The position numbers and the translations under genes were made by a program. A DNA stretch of 10,626 nt from Ktedonobacter sp. 13_1_20CM_4_53_11 (GTDB lineage: Bacteria; Chloroflexota; Ktedonobacteria; Ktedonobacterales; Ktedonobacteraceae): the NCBI GenBank assembly GCA_001919995.1, contig MNIY01000123.1:1-10626 (forward strand). Reading direction: 5' to 3'. Positions 1 through 8,454 of the stretch are shown piece after piece. Position 1 is the stretch's first letter. Every line of letters begins with the position of its first letter. The notes beneath the pieces were generated by a model that was given only the letters and a program-made list of their open reading frames with translations, was not told the DNA's origin and searched no databases.

Positions 1-903
1 CTCGCTCCCTATCCGGAGTGTTACTCGTGCCAGCGTCAGACGTCCAAGCGTGAGCCCAATCCAGTAGCCACTGACCATCCAGCCCGCCAGGAGGATTGGC
101 GCATGCCGTTCCTCTGTCAGGAAACTGTAGGTCCAACTGCCTACGCTCACCTCCGCTCCAACATAGATGAGCATGAAAAGAGCTGCAATCCAGACCATGG
201 GCACGCTGAGTGCGGCCACTAGGACGTTGCTTTCGGGCCTGGTCGCCGTGTCTTCGCGCTGCGAGATGTTCTGTTCCCTGAAGACCAGCTGAAAGCCAAT
301 CAACAATACCAGGCTCATCCCGATCCACACGATATAGACGCTATTCCACCCCCACCGAATTGCCAGGATAGTAGAAGCGATAAGCGGCCCAAGCAACGCG
401 CCAATGCCATAAAAAGCGTGGAGATAATTGAGGAGAGCGGCGTTCCGGGGCATACTCGCAATATACGTGTTCAGGCCAGCGTCGATGATTGCTACCCCGA
501 AACCAAGCGGCAGCATCATGATCAGGATTACCATAAATTGGGGCATAAGACTGAGCGTCCCCACACCAAGCAGGAAACTCACCACGCCCAGCACCAGGAA
601 GCGCCGATTCCCCAACTTCTCAACAAGAAGTCCGCTGTTGAAGGCAGCGACGAGATACCCTACAGTTTGAAAGAGAAAGAGCAGACCAATGGTCGCTTTA
701 TCAACTCCATAATGCAGGCGCATGCTTGGTATGAGTACTCCCAATGCCCCATCGTTTGCTCCAATTAAGATGAAAGCGAAGAATGCAAGGCCGACTTGCA
801 ACTCAGCAAGCCTGAGACGCTTTGCATCGCTATCGTGAAATCTAGCCTCAACAGCAGATTCATTATCTAATTTCCGCTGGTGAGGTGCATTGCTTCCGGT
901 CAT
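1..903 (-). CDS. MFS transporter, FHS (FucP/BscG-like) type, C-terminus beyond the window edge
   Basis: The minus strand is open from an ATG at 903 to the left edge: 301 codons with no stop. The product is an integral membrane carrier with hydrophobic segments separated by short charged loops. Family hallmarks are an early GANDGALGVLIPSM stretch in the first membrane segment (about residues 48-61), a cytoplasmic loop VEKLGNRR (about 93-100), AGLNTYI in the fourth segment, an ALLNYLHAFYGIG stretch after it, and YVGAEVSVGSW (about 246-256) at the start of the C-terminal half. Such motifs are typical of sugar-type MFS carriers related to FucP and fungal BSC6-like proteins; the substrate cannot be told. 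The start is supported by a strong ribosome site (GGAGGAGGG at 917-909, 5 nt before ATG). About 400 residues are usual, so roughly 100 residues lie outside the window. It is separated by 225 bases from the hydantoinase genes, with no clear promoter or terminator seen between them, and is probably its own unit. Confidence 0.88.
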   Translation of the reverse strand, partial: MTGSNAPHQRKLDNESAVEARFHDSDAKRLRLAELQVGLAFFAFILIGANDGALGVLIPSMRLHYGVDKATIGLLFLFQTVGYLVAAFNSGLLVEKLGNRRFLVLGVVSFLLGVGTLSLMPQFMVILIMMLPLGFGVAIIDAGLNTYIASMPRNAALLNYLHAFYGIGALLGPLIASTILAIRWGWNSVYIVWIGMSLVLLIGFQLVFREQNISQREDTATRPESNVLVAALSVPMVWIAALFMLIYVGAEVSVGSWTYSFLTEERHAPILLAGWMVSGYWIGLTLGRLTLARVTLRIGSE

Positions 904-1128
904 TTTTTCCCTCCTCCTACACTTCCAGCTTACCACATATAGGGAAGAAAGTTTAAGCAGAAGTTGTATGAAAAGCATGGCTTTCGCGGGTAGGACGAGA
1001 GACGTATCATCAGTCCCAGATTATTTGTATGAGAAAGCATTGGGCTAGAGGATAGTGGTTTTGTGCATAAGTATTTGTCTTTCTCTTTGACGCGGGTATC
1101 ACTGAGTAGAGCTCATTTCGTTGCAGTT

Positions 1129-2626
1129 TCAGCGACCTGCCTCATTCTCCTCGTCAGGCTTTCCCCAACCTCCTCCGCCTGGAGAAAGGATCGTCAATTT
1201 GTCGCCAGGAGTTGCCTGAAAATGTACCTTGCCTGGCAGAACGTTCTCCTGACCTTCGTGCTGTAAGCGGTTCTCGCCTCGCATCCCAGGCTCGCCCCCT
1301 TGAAGGCCATAGGGGCTGGTGCTTCGTCGCTCAGTCAGTAACGTGACCTCCGTTGGGACTTCAAAGGTGAACTCTCGCACCAGTCCGTCTCCTCCTCGCG
1401 CTGCCCCGTGGCCACCAGAATGATCACGCAAGCGATAGGCATTCACTCGCATTGGGTAGGCATATTCAAAGGCCTCGACAGGAGTGTTGAGCGTATTACT
1501 CATGTGCGTATGAACGCCTGAGAGGCCATCGAGTTCAGGTCTGGCACCCATCCCGCCCCCCATTGTCTCGTAGTACGCAAAGGGTTGACCTGTACGTGGA
1601 TCAATGCCCCCCGCGGTGATGTTATTCATCGTTCCCTGGCTTGCTGCGGGAACGATATCAGGCATTGCAGTAGCTAACGCTCCAAAAACAACATCTGTAA
1701 TCCTTTGAGACGTTTCAACGTTGCCCTGAGCTACTGCTGCGGGTTGGCGAGCATTGACGACGGTTCCTTCTGGCGCGATGACTGTGACAGGTGCAAATGT
1801 ACCGTGGTTCATTGGAGCGTCTTCTGGCATGAGGCAGCGAACAACGTAGTAGGTTGCTGACTTAGCAACCGCAGCAACTGCATTCACGTTGCCCCGCGTT
1901 TGCTGCGCGCTTCCAGTGAAATCAACGGTGATCGTGTCTCCTTGCACTGTGACCATAGCTGCAATAGGGACAGGCTCATCACTGACTCCATCATTATCAA
2001 GGCGGTCGGTAAACTCGTAGTGTCCATCTGGAATCGCCTTAATGGTTGCCCTGGCGATTCGTTCAGCATAGGCGATCAACGCATCGATGTGTTCCTCTGT
2101 TGTTGAGAGACCCCACCTGTCGATGAGTTCTTGCATTCGTCGTATAGCGGTACGGTTTGCTGCAATCTGCGCGGCCAGATCACCTCGACGTTCATCGGGA
2201 GTGCGAACGTTCCGCAGGAGTACATCTAGCAGTACCTGGTTGGGGCGATCTGCCTCCCAGAGCTTAACCGGTGGAATGATGATCCCCTCCTGGTGGATCT
2301 CAGTCGCCATGGGCATTGAGTAGATGGGTTCCGCCCAGGAAAGGATCGTTTAACGCAATGATGTCGCCAGGAGAGAAATGATCGAAGGTGTCGAGCGCGG
2401 AGGCAACAGAGTCGGGCATTGAACCGAGATGTACTGGAATGTGCGCCGCCTGAGCAACAAGCCGACCATCAAGATCAAAGAGCGCACAGGAAAAGTCACG
2501 CCTCTCCTTGATGTTTGGTGAATAACTACTTCGAGTGAGAACCACGCCCATCTCCTCTGCAATAGCAGTGAGCGCGCTTCTAAAGAGTTCCAGGCTGATT
2601 GGATTTACTGTGGTTTTTTCGCTCAT
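1129..2626 (-). pseudogene. Hydantoinase B/oxoprolinase subunit gene with internal deletion and frameshift
   Basis: This is subunit B (HyuB family), the partner of the subunit A gene immediately upstream; together such pairs hydrolyse hydantoins or 5-oxoproline with ATP. Two reading frames are needed. Codons 1-108 (2626-2300) give the family N-terminus, including GDIIALNDPFLGGTHL, then run into LNAHGD and a stop. The second frame (2316-1129) resumes with PMATEIHQEGIIIPPVKL and continues to a normal glycine-rich C-terminus. The frames overlap by 17 bases. From family knowledge, about 35-40 residues normally lie between GGTHLPD and GSMP, including the FVxNRxHHADVGG segment; these are absent in all frames, so this is a deletion and not a single-base error. 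The lost His-His-x-Asp corresponds, as I recall, to metal ligands in related acetone carboxylase subunits. A ribosome site (GAGGAAG) precedes the ATG at 2626, 42 bases after the subunit A stop. The internal ATG at 2316 has no convincing ribosome site. Confidence 0.85.
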
Positions 2627-2668
2627 ATACTTCCTCGCTCATTGGCGACCCACAAGAGGTCCCACTAC

Positions 2669-4675
2669 TTATCCCTTTTCTACACGCTCGGCAATGAGAT
2701 TTCCTATTGCATCGATCTGTGCTCGCCACTCAGGAGGCAGGACTGTTGTCGTATCATATTGCGTTACGATAGCCGGTCCTTTAATGGTCACTCCCGGCAT
2801 AAGCTTCTCTCGTTCATATACTGCTGTATCATGAGAAGTTGCACCATCAGGACCTGCAAAGACCGCAGATCGCGTTTCTGTAGGTGTCGCAGTTGCCCCT
2901 TTATTCTCTTCGTGCCGTTCTAATACTGGACGCGTAGCCGTTCCTCGTGCCTTCAGTCGTACATTCACCACTTGAACGCGCTCACGTGGATCGTTGTAGC
3001 CGAATCTTTTCTCATGTGCTGCGTGAAAATGTGTGACTGCACGTTCGACGTCTCCCTCGAATGGTACGGTAAGCTCATATGATTGTCCCACATAGCGTAG
3101 ATCAAGCGAGGGCTCTACTGTGACCTGTTCGGAAGAAAAACCTTCTTGTGCAAGCTCGGCTCGCCCCTGCTCCTCTAGCTCGGAGAAAGCTTTTTCCACC
3201 GTCTCATGTGCCCCCTGTGAGTGGACCATAATGGTGCGGACGTAGTCTTTTATGATGTCAGCGGCCAGCATTCCAAGGGCAGAGAGTACACCCGGCGCCT
3301 TCGGGATGAACACACGAGGAATCTGCAACGCCGTTGCGAGTTCACATGCATGGAGAGGACCGGCGCCACCAAAGGCGGCGAGTATGAAGTGGCGCGGGTC
3401 ATAGCCTCGCTCAACTGAGATGACACGAATAGCGGCCTCCATATTAGCATTCACAATGCGGATAATTCCCCATGCCGCTTCCTCAGGAGTTGTACCCAAA
3501 CGCCCGGCAATACTTTCTACGGCTTGTCGGGCTTGATTTGTATCAAGTGACATGGTGCCACCAAGGAAGGCTGTCGGAATGAGTCTTCCGAGAACCACAT
3601 TGGCATCAGTAACCGTCGGCTCTGTTCCCCCACGTCCATAAGCTGCTGGACCAGGATCAGCACCAGCCGATTTCGGCCCGACGCGGAGCGCTCCACCAAC
3701 ATCAAACCAGGCAATACTGCCACCGCCAGCACCAACTGTGTGGATATCAATCATCGGCAGCTTCGTGGGGTACCCACCAATCTTACCATCTGTGGCCTCG
3801 GTGATTGCGCCATCAATAAGGGCGACATCAGTCGAAGTTCCGCCCATATCAAGGGTGATTGCATGTTTGAAGCCAGATGCTTCAGCCACAAATGCAGCAC
3901 CAACTACCCCTGCTGCCGGACCTGAGAGAAGTGTGCGAGCCGCCTCTCGCCTTGCTGTTGCGCTCGAAATCGAACCACCATTCGATTGCATGATGCGAAA
4001 AGGGATATTTCTGGGCAGCACTTCTTCCAGTTTCGCTAAATAACGTTCTACGAGTGGTCCAATGTATGCATTGAGAACAACTGTGCTCGTCCGCTCGTAC
4101 TCGCGGAACTCAGGCACCACCTCGTATGAGGCTGAGACATAAAAGCCTGACGAGCGTGCTGCATCTGCCACCTCGCGCTCATGATCTGGATTGGTGAAAC
4201 TAAAAAGGAGACAAATAGCAATCGCTTCGACGTTCTCTTTTTGCATGTGCTCGATTGCACTTTTTAGCGACGCTTCGTCAAGTGGAGTCATCACCTCGCC
4301 GCGTTCATTGAGACGCTCAACAACCTCAAGGCGTAATGATCGAGGTACCAATGGAGGCTCCTTCTGAACCTTGAGGTCGTAGAGCTTTGGGCGTGTCTGC
4401 CGACCGATCTCAAGTACATCACGAAAACCAGCGGTCGTGATCAGACCTGTCCGTACCCCTTTATGCTCAAGCACCGCATTGGTTGCAACAGTCGAGCCGT
4501 GCACCAATGTGCTAAGGCTCTCCCTGACGCCAAGGTCAGATAACCCCTGAAGAATTGCCTGAGAGGGATCATCGGGCGTAGAAAGCACTTTATGGACGCG
4601 AATTTCGCCCTCTTGTAGAAGGACAAGATCGGTAAATGTACCTCCAGTATCAACCCCGACAAATAGCTCTGCCAT
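2669..4675 (-). CDS. Hydantoinase A/5-oxoprolinase subunit (HyuA family), intact
   Basis: The 668-residue product is the ATP-using subunit A of hydantoinase/oxoprolinase enzymes, which act on cyclic amides such as N-methylhydantoin or 5-oxoproline together with subunit B in the cytoplasm. The ASKHA-type fold shows a phosphate-binding motif DTGGTFTD (residues 9-16), VHGSTVATNAVLE (58-70), YERTSTVVLNAYIGP near 193-207, SGPAAGVVGA (251-260), a second nucleotide motif DMGGTSTDV (276-284), and later GGAGPLHACELA. Length fits the family (about 650-720). The ATG at 4675 is preferred over an in-frame TTG at 4702 because a purine-rich site AAAGGGGGG sits 6 bases before it and family proteins begin a few residues before the DTGGT motif. 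It follows the MFS symporter by 23 bases and precedes subunit B by 42, so all three are probably co-transcribed. Its partner gene is broken, so the complex may not form. The exact substrate is unknown. Confidence 0.93.
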   Translation of the reverse strand: MAELFVGVDTGGTFTDLVLLQEGEIRVHKVLSTPDDPSQAILQGLSDLGVRESLSTLVHGSTVATNAVLEHKGVRTGLITTAGFRDVLEIGRQTRPKLYDLKVQKEPPLVPRSLRLEVVERLNERGEVMTPLDEASLKSAIEHMQKENVEAIAICLLFSFTNPDHEREVADAARSSGFYVSASYEVVPEFREYERTSTVVLNAYIGPLVERYLAKLEEVLPRNIPFRIMQSNGGSISSATARREAARTLLSGPAAGVVGAAFVAEASGFKHAITLDMGGTSTDVALIDGAITEATDGKIGGYPTKLPMIDIHTVGAGGGSIAWFDVGGALRVGPKSAGADPGPAAYGRGGTEPTVTDANVVLGRLIPTAFLGGTMSLDTNQARQAVESIAGRLGTTPEEAAWGIIRIVNANMEAAIRVISVERGYDPRHFILAAFGGAGPLHACELATALQIPRVFIPKAPGVLSALGMLAADIIKDYVRTIMVHSQGAHETVEKAFSELEEQGRAELAQEGFSSEQVTVEPSLDLRYVGQSYELTVPFEGDVERAVTHFHAAHEKRFGYNDPRERVQVVNVRLKARGTATRPVLERHEENKGATATPTETRSAVFAGPDGATSHDTAVYEREKLMPGVTIKGPAIVTQYDTTTVLPPEWRAQIDAIGNLIAERVEKG

Positions 4676-4681
4676 CCGTAT

Positions 4682-4690
4682 CCCCCCTTT
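4682..4690 (-). promoter_or_regulatory. Ribosome binding site that decides the hyuA-like start
   Basis: On the minus strand the 23-base gap after the MFS stop contains AAAGGGGGG ending 6 bases before the ATG at 4675. The alternative start TTG at 4702 overlaps the MFS stop (ATTGA) and lacks a comparable site at the right spacing, so the ATG is chosen. Confidence 0.6.
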
Positions 4691-4698
4691 AGGATCGC

Positions 4699-6018
4699 TC
4701 AATCAAGAGCGACGAACGCTTTCCCTTTGGTTTCCGGTAGAAAAATCAACGCGAGCAAGCATAGCCCGTAAGCTAGAGCGCCAAAAGCCACAGCACCGGC
4801 TAAACCAATACTGACGGACAAGAAGCCAACTATAGCCGGAAAAAACGCGCCGACAGCACGCCCAAAGTTATAGACAAACCCTTGTCCTGCACCCCGCGCC
4901 CGGCTGGGATAGAGTTCGGCCAGGTAGGAGCCGAAGCCGCTGAAGATACCAGAGGCAAAGAAACCGAGGGGCACTCCCAGAACCAGCAACAGCACATTTG
5001 CGCCTACCGGAATCTGAGTATACAGAACTATGAGCGCTGCGCTGCTGATCGCGAACAATACAAAGGTAGCGCGCCGACCAATCCAATCGTTAACGTAGCC
5101 GCTAACAACATAGCCGAGGAAAGAACCAATAATCACTACGGCCAGGTACGCTCCTGTATTTACTATGGTCAGATGACGACTATCTTTTAGAAACGTCGGT
5201 AACCAGGTGAAGATTGAGTAATACCCACCCTGGGCTCCAATAGACAGGAGCGAGGCTGCCGCTGTAGTGCCTATCAGATCGCGACGGAAGATCTGAAGTA
5301 GCGAGTTTTCCCTGGCACCACGTTGCACCGCTTCACTCGTCTCCTGCTCTTCGGCCTCGCGTGTCTTAGTGTACACCTCTGGCTCTTGCACGTTTTTTCG
5401 CACATACAAGATCAGTAAGGCAGGTAAAATACCCAACATGAAGAGAATACGCCAGCCTAGTTCTGGTGGAACCAGACTAAAGATAATCGTATACATCACT
5501 ACGGCTAACCCCCACCCGATCGCCCAGGCACTCTGAACCATGCCAAGCACGCGTCCTCTCTGAACAGGATTAGCGACCTCAGCGACAAGAATTGCGCCTG
5601 CAGCCCATTCTCCTCCAAAGCCCAATCCCTGAAGGGCGCGGAAGGTGAGGAGCAAACCATAATTCGGGGCAAGCCCTGAGAGGAAGGTGAAGATGGCGTA
5701 AACTGCAATCGTGACCATCAGCGTTCGTACACGACCAATCCTATCAGCTAATGTGCCAGCCATCACACCGCCAATAGCTGATACAACCAGTGTGACAGTA
5801 GCGATGAGACCTGACTGTCCTTTAGACAGAGCAAAGGTAGCGGCAATTGCTGTCAAAGCAAGCGAGAATACCTGAAAATCAAATGCATCCAACGCCCATC
5901 CCATGAAGGCGGCCCAAAAAGCATGGGCAGCTTGTTCTGGTAATGTTCGATACCAGTCAAAACTAAAAATCCTCCGATTCTGCTGGGATACGTCTTTTTC
6001 TGAGCTTCTAATTGCCAT
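4699..6018 (-). CDS. MFS metabolite:H+ symporter (sialate/aromatic acid symporter-like), intact
   Basis: The 439-residue, 12-segment membrane protein is a proton-coupled uptake carrier of the sugar-porter-like MFS branch that includes sialate (SHS), aromatic-acid (AAHS) and metabolite (MHS) symporters. Visible marks are WALDAFDFQVFSL in the first membrane segment (about 41-53, with acidic Asp44 and Asp47), the loop 2-3 signature GTLADRIGR (88-96), and RALQGLGFGGEWAAGAILVAE (127-147), which is typical of these families. The second half repeats a loop signature YVNDWIGRR, and the C-terminus PETKGK is the usual end of the fold. The ATG at 6018 has a good ribosome site (GGAGG at 6030-6026, 7 bases away). 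It is the first gene of the unit with the hydantoinase-like subunits, so it plausibly imports their substrate, a hydantoin, oxoproline or related organic acid; this is inferred only from context. Confidence 0.92.
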   Translation of the reverse strand: MAIRSSEKDVSQQNRRIFSFDWYRTLPEQAAHAFWAAFMGWALDAFDFQVFSLALTAIAATFALSKGQSGLIATVTLVVSAIGGVMAGTLADRIGRVRTLMVTIAVYAIFTFLSGLAPNYGLLLTFRALQGLGFGGEWAAGAILVAEVANPVQRGRVLGMVQSAWAIGWGLAVVMYTIIFSLVPPELGWRILFMLGILPALLILYVRKNVQEPEVYTKTREAEEQETSEAVQRGARENSLLQIFRRDLIGTTAAASLLSIGAQGGYYSIFTWLPTFLKDSRHLTIVNTGAYLAVVIIGSFLGYVVSGYVNDWIGRRATFVLFAISSAALIVLYTQIPVGANVLLLVLGVPLGFFASGIFSGFGSYLAELYPSRARGAGQGFVYNFGRAVGAFFPAIVGFLSVSIGLAGAVAFGALAYGLCLLALIFLPETKGKAFVALD

Positions 6019-6182
6019 AATATAACCTCCGTAGCTAGCTGTGACTGTTGCGCTCCATCCTTTCTACCTGGGGAAATGTACAGATACCTTGTGCAATTAA
6101 CATACTTCTTTTACCACGTGGCAGGGCAATAGAGAGATGCAGATCCTGCGCATCTAGACGAGGAGTAGACCGACGCCTTACA
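6019..6182. promoter_or_regulatory. Divergent intergenic region holding the transporter-hydantoinase promoter (weak candidates)
   Basis: The region separates the leftward transporter/hydantoinase unit from the rightward monooxygenase remnant and must contain the promoter of the former. On the minus strand the best pair I find is TTGCCC (6129-6124) and TATGTT (6104-6099) with a 19-base spacer, which is too long to be convincing. An inverted repeat AGATGC...GCATCT (6135-6140 and 6150-6155, 9-base loop) lies just upstream and could be an operator. A CACGTG palindrome lies at 6115-6120. No promoter for the rightward gene is recognisable. Confidence 0.25.
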
Positions 6183-7349
6183 ATGGAAGACAGAGAGTCT
6201 CTTTCATCTCAGATGAGGTGCAGGTGGTTCATGCTTTGCTCCATCTGTGAGCACCAGATGCATCTGCAGGGCATCCAGGTCACGCTCTTCGAGCGCAACC
6301 CTGAGCTGCGCGAGATCGGAGCGGGCTTGACCTTGTGGGCCAATGGGGTGCAGATGCTGCGGCAATTGGGTCTGGCCGATACCCTGGCCGCGGTCAGTGC
6401 TGCCCTCACCCACTTTGAGTGCTGGTCCTGGCGGGGGAAACGTCTGGGCAGCATGCGACTGGACACCATCGAACGGCGGGTGGGAGCCCCCAGCATTGGC
6501 ATCCACCGTGCTGATCTGTTGCGGCTGCTGGCAGGCGAGGTTTCCAGGGAGAGCGTCCACGTGAATGCGCACTGTGTCGGCTTCCGGCAAGAGCAAGGGC
6601 ACGTCATCAGTCACTTCGCCGATGGGCAACAGCATCAGGCAGATCTGCTGGTCGGCGCGGATGGGCTGTATTCCGTGATCCGCGAGCAGCTCCTGGGCCA
6701 GCAGCCCCCGCGCTATAGCGGTTACACCTGTTGGCGTGGGGTCGCTGTCTTCGAGGAGCGGCACGTGTCCCCAGGCATTTCCAGCGAGACGTGGGGGCGA
6801 GGTCGCCGCTTTGGCATGCTGCCGATCGGGAACGGGCGGGTGTTCTGGTATGCCACGTACAACTGCCCGGCAGGCGGACAGGACCAAGCAGGGGAACGAA
6901 AGTCGAGGCTCTCCCAACTCTTTGGGGGCTGGCGGGAGCCCATCGAACAGCTGATCGAAGCCACTGACGAGGGGGCGATCCTGCGCAATGATATCCTCGA
7001 TCGCCGGCCCGTGCGCCACTGGGGAAGTGGCCGGGTGACTCTGTTGGGCGATGCCGCTCATCCACCCACCCCTAACCTCGGTCAAGGGGCTTGTCAGGCC
7101 CTGGAAGACGCCCTCGTCCTCGCTGGTTGCCTGGCAGACCAGCGCGAGCCAGTGGCCGCCTTGCATGCCTACGAAGCGCGCCGCATGAAGCGGAGCGCCG
7201 CTATCATCGAGCAGTCCTATCTGTTCGGCAAGATCGGTCAGTGGGAGCACCCGCTGCTCTGCGCGTTGCGTGATGGGCTCACCCCGCTCGCCTTTGCGAC
7301 GTTTCTCCCCAGACTGTTCGTCGCGAACTTGAGCATCCCATCGAAGTGA
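6183..7349 (+). pseudogene. FAD-dependent aromatic-ring monooxygenase lacking its N-terminal FAD-binding motif
   Basis: From about 6262 the reading frame matches group A flavin monooxygenases (salicylate hydroxylase/3-hydroxybenzoate or kynurenine hydroxylase type), which use NAD(P)H and O2 to hydroxylate a ring. Counting from the ATG at 6183 (388 codons), it shows QGIQVTLFERN (29-39, second strand with its acidic end), EIGAGLTLWANG (44-55), the DG motif LLVGADGLYS (155-164), and GDAAHPPTPNLGQGACQALEDA (289-310), the second FAD-binding motif. The first 20 or so residues, which should carry the beta strand and GxGxxG motif for the FAD ADP moiety, are missing. The preceding residues are rich in Cys, Met and Arg and unrelated, and no frame between 6120 and 6262 supplies the motif. 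The frame is open back to 6048 but has no clear ribosome site. The 3' part is undamaged. It is probably non-functional; a chimeric functional N-terminus is unlikely. Confidence 0.8.
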
Positions 7350-7353
7350 GGCG

Positions 7354-7406
7354 GAGAGGGATCAGTGCAATGCTCTCGCATTGAGAAGTGCCTCTCTTTA
7401 CTATTT
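7354..7406 (+). terminator. Possible hairpin terminator between convergent genes
   Basis: Just after the monooxygenase stop, GAGAGG (7354-7359) can pair with CCTCTC (7391-7396), enclosing a perfect inner hairpin CAATGC-TCTC-GCATTG (7368-7383). A T-rich stretch TTTACTATTT follows. The T-run is interrupted and the two stems are separated by unpaired bases, so this is a modest candidate. It sits between convergent genes, where a terminator is expected. Confidence 0.35.
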
Positions 7407-7423
7407 GCTCGCGTTGTGGGTCG

Positions 7424-8396
7424 TCAAGGTCGAACCATCACTTTAATTGCCTGTCGCTGATCCATCGCTGCATAGCCAGCGGCGACCTCGTCCAGGCTGA
7501 CCGAGAGATCCAAAATGGGCGAGGGATTGAGCCGACCCTCAAGAACCTCGTTCAGCAGTTCGGGAAGATAGGCGCGCGCCGGAGCCAGCCCTCCACGCAA
7601 GCCGATATTGGAGGAAAACATGCGCCCCAACGGGATCTGTCCGCTGCCATGTGGGGCCCCCCACAAACCCAACTGTTCCACCTGGACGGGTCATATTCAC
7701 CGCCTGGTTGACCGCCTCCTCGGTTCCCACGCACTCCAGGACGGCACCTGCACCCCCTCCTGTCATCTCGATGACCTGGAGGACCGCCTGCTCTCCTCTG
7801 CTCGTGACCACATCGGTTGCCCCAAACTGGCGCGCCAGCGTGAGGCGCTGCGCTTGATGACCAAGGACGATGACCCGTTCGGCTCCCAGTCGAAGCGCTG
7901 CCAGCGTGGCACATAAGCCAACCGCGCCATCCCCGATCACCGCCACCGTTCCTCCTGGGCGCACCCCCGCGGAGACGGCGGCGTGGTGGCCCGCTGCCAT
8001 GTTATCGGTCAGCGGAAGGAGGGCTTTGAGGAGGGCTTCATCTCCTTCCACGGCGGTTGGAAGCGCCACCAGCGTTGCGTCTGCGAAGCGAGCGCGAATC
8101 GCCTCGGCCTGTCCACCTTCGTGCCCATAGCCCCAGACACCTCCTTGCTGGCAAGCGCTATCCAGTCCTTTGCGACAGAATTCACAGGTGCCATCACAGA
8201 AGTCATAGGGCGCGATCACCCGGTCTCCTCGCTTGAGAGTGCGGACCTCCGAGCCAGTCTCCTCAACTATGCCCATCCATTCATGGCCGATTTGCCAGCC
8301 CGATTGGTAGGGGGTCTGGCCCCGATATGGCCACAGGTCGGTTCCACAAATACAGGCATGGGCAATCTGCACCTCGGCGTCAGTTGGTGCGAGAGC
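7424..8396 (-). pseudogene. Zinc-dependent alcohol dehydrogenase, N-terminally truncated and frameshifted
   Basis: This medium-chain dehydrogenase normally oxidises an alcohol with NAD(P)+ using a catalytic zinc. Frame one, from about 8396, begins inside the fold with ALAPTDAEVQ, then ACICGTDLW (catalytic-zinc Cys), GHEWMGIVEE (zinc His), a structural-zinc cluster CDGTCEFC...SAC with four Cys, a TDNMAAGHHAA stretch, and the nucleotide-binding GDGAVG. At the G6 run (plus-strand C6 at 7657-7662) the frame breaks: removing one base joins GGTVGFVG to APHGSGQIPLGRMFSSNIGLRGG, the correct continuation, which ends in AMDQRQAIKVMVRP and a stop at 7424. About 25 residues of the usual N-terminus are absent, and the sequence upstream is instead a different gene stub. 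Total length over both frames is about 323 residues against about 345-350 expected. Two independent lesions make it very likely non-functional, though the base in the homopolymer might be a sequencing error. Confidence 0.88.
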
Positions 8397-8454
8397 GGAA
8401 TTGGTCCTTGCGGTCCAACTTCTGCTTCAACTCCTCGTGACCGATGGTTCTCAT
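8380..8454 (-). pseudogene. 5' stub of a probable rhodanese-like domain gene
   Basis: An ATG at 8454 overlaps the stop of the DUF5996 gene (ATGA, 8454-8451), the usual arrangement for translationally coupled neighbours. It opens a 24-codon frame beginning MRTIGHEELKQKLDR, which resembles the start of small rhodanese-like (sulfurtransferase) proteins, where a T-I-x-x-E-E-L-K-x-K-L-D-R stretch is followed by a hydrophobic strand. After DQF the similarity stops, and four codons later a stop occurs. From 8396 the neighbouring frame reads as alcohol dehydrogenase. I read this as a gene beginning joined by deletion to the interior of another gene. The rhodanese identity rests on about 19 residues and is tentative; the presence of a truncated coupled frame is firmer. 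Confidence 0.5.

Noticed and set aside
904..1128. Promoter or terminator in the gap between the first MFS gene and hydantoinase B
   Set aside because: No pair of -35/-10 boxes with acceptable spacing and no stable hairpin with a T-run could be identified by eye.
2300..2316. Programmed frameshift or translational coupling in the hydantoinase B gene
   Set aside because: There is no slippery site, the internal ATG lacks a ribosome site, and a conserved protein segment is missing, which a frameshift alone cannot explain.
4699..4702. TTG start at 4702 overlapping the MFS stop as the start of the hyuA-like gene
   Set aside because: It adds nine residues not expected in the family, and a better ribosome site precedes the ATG at 4675.
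6204..7250. 348-codon open frame on the minus strand across the monooxygenase
   Set aside because: Low-complexity, Pro/Gln/His-rich product antisense to a clear flavoprotein; a shadow frame in GC-rich DNA.
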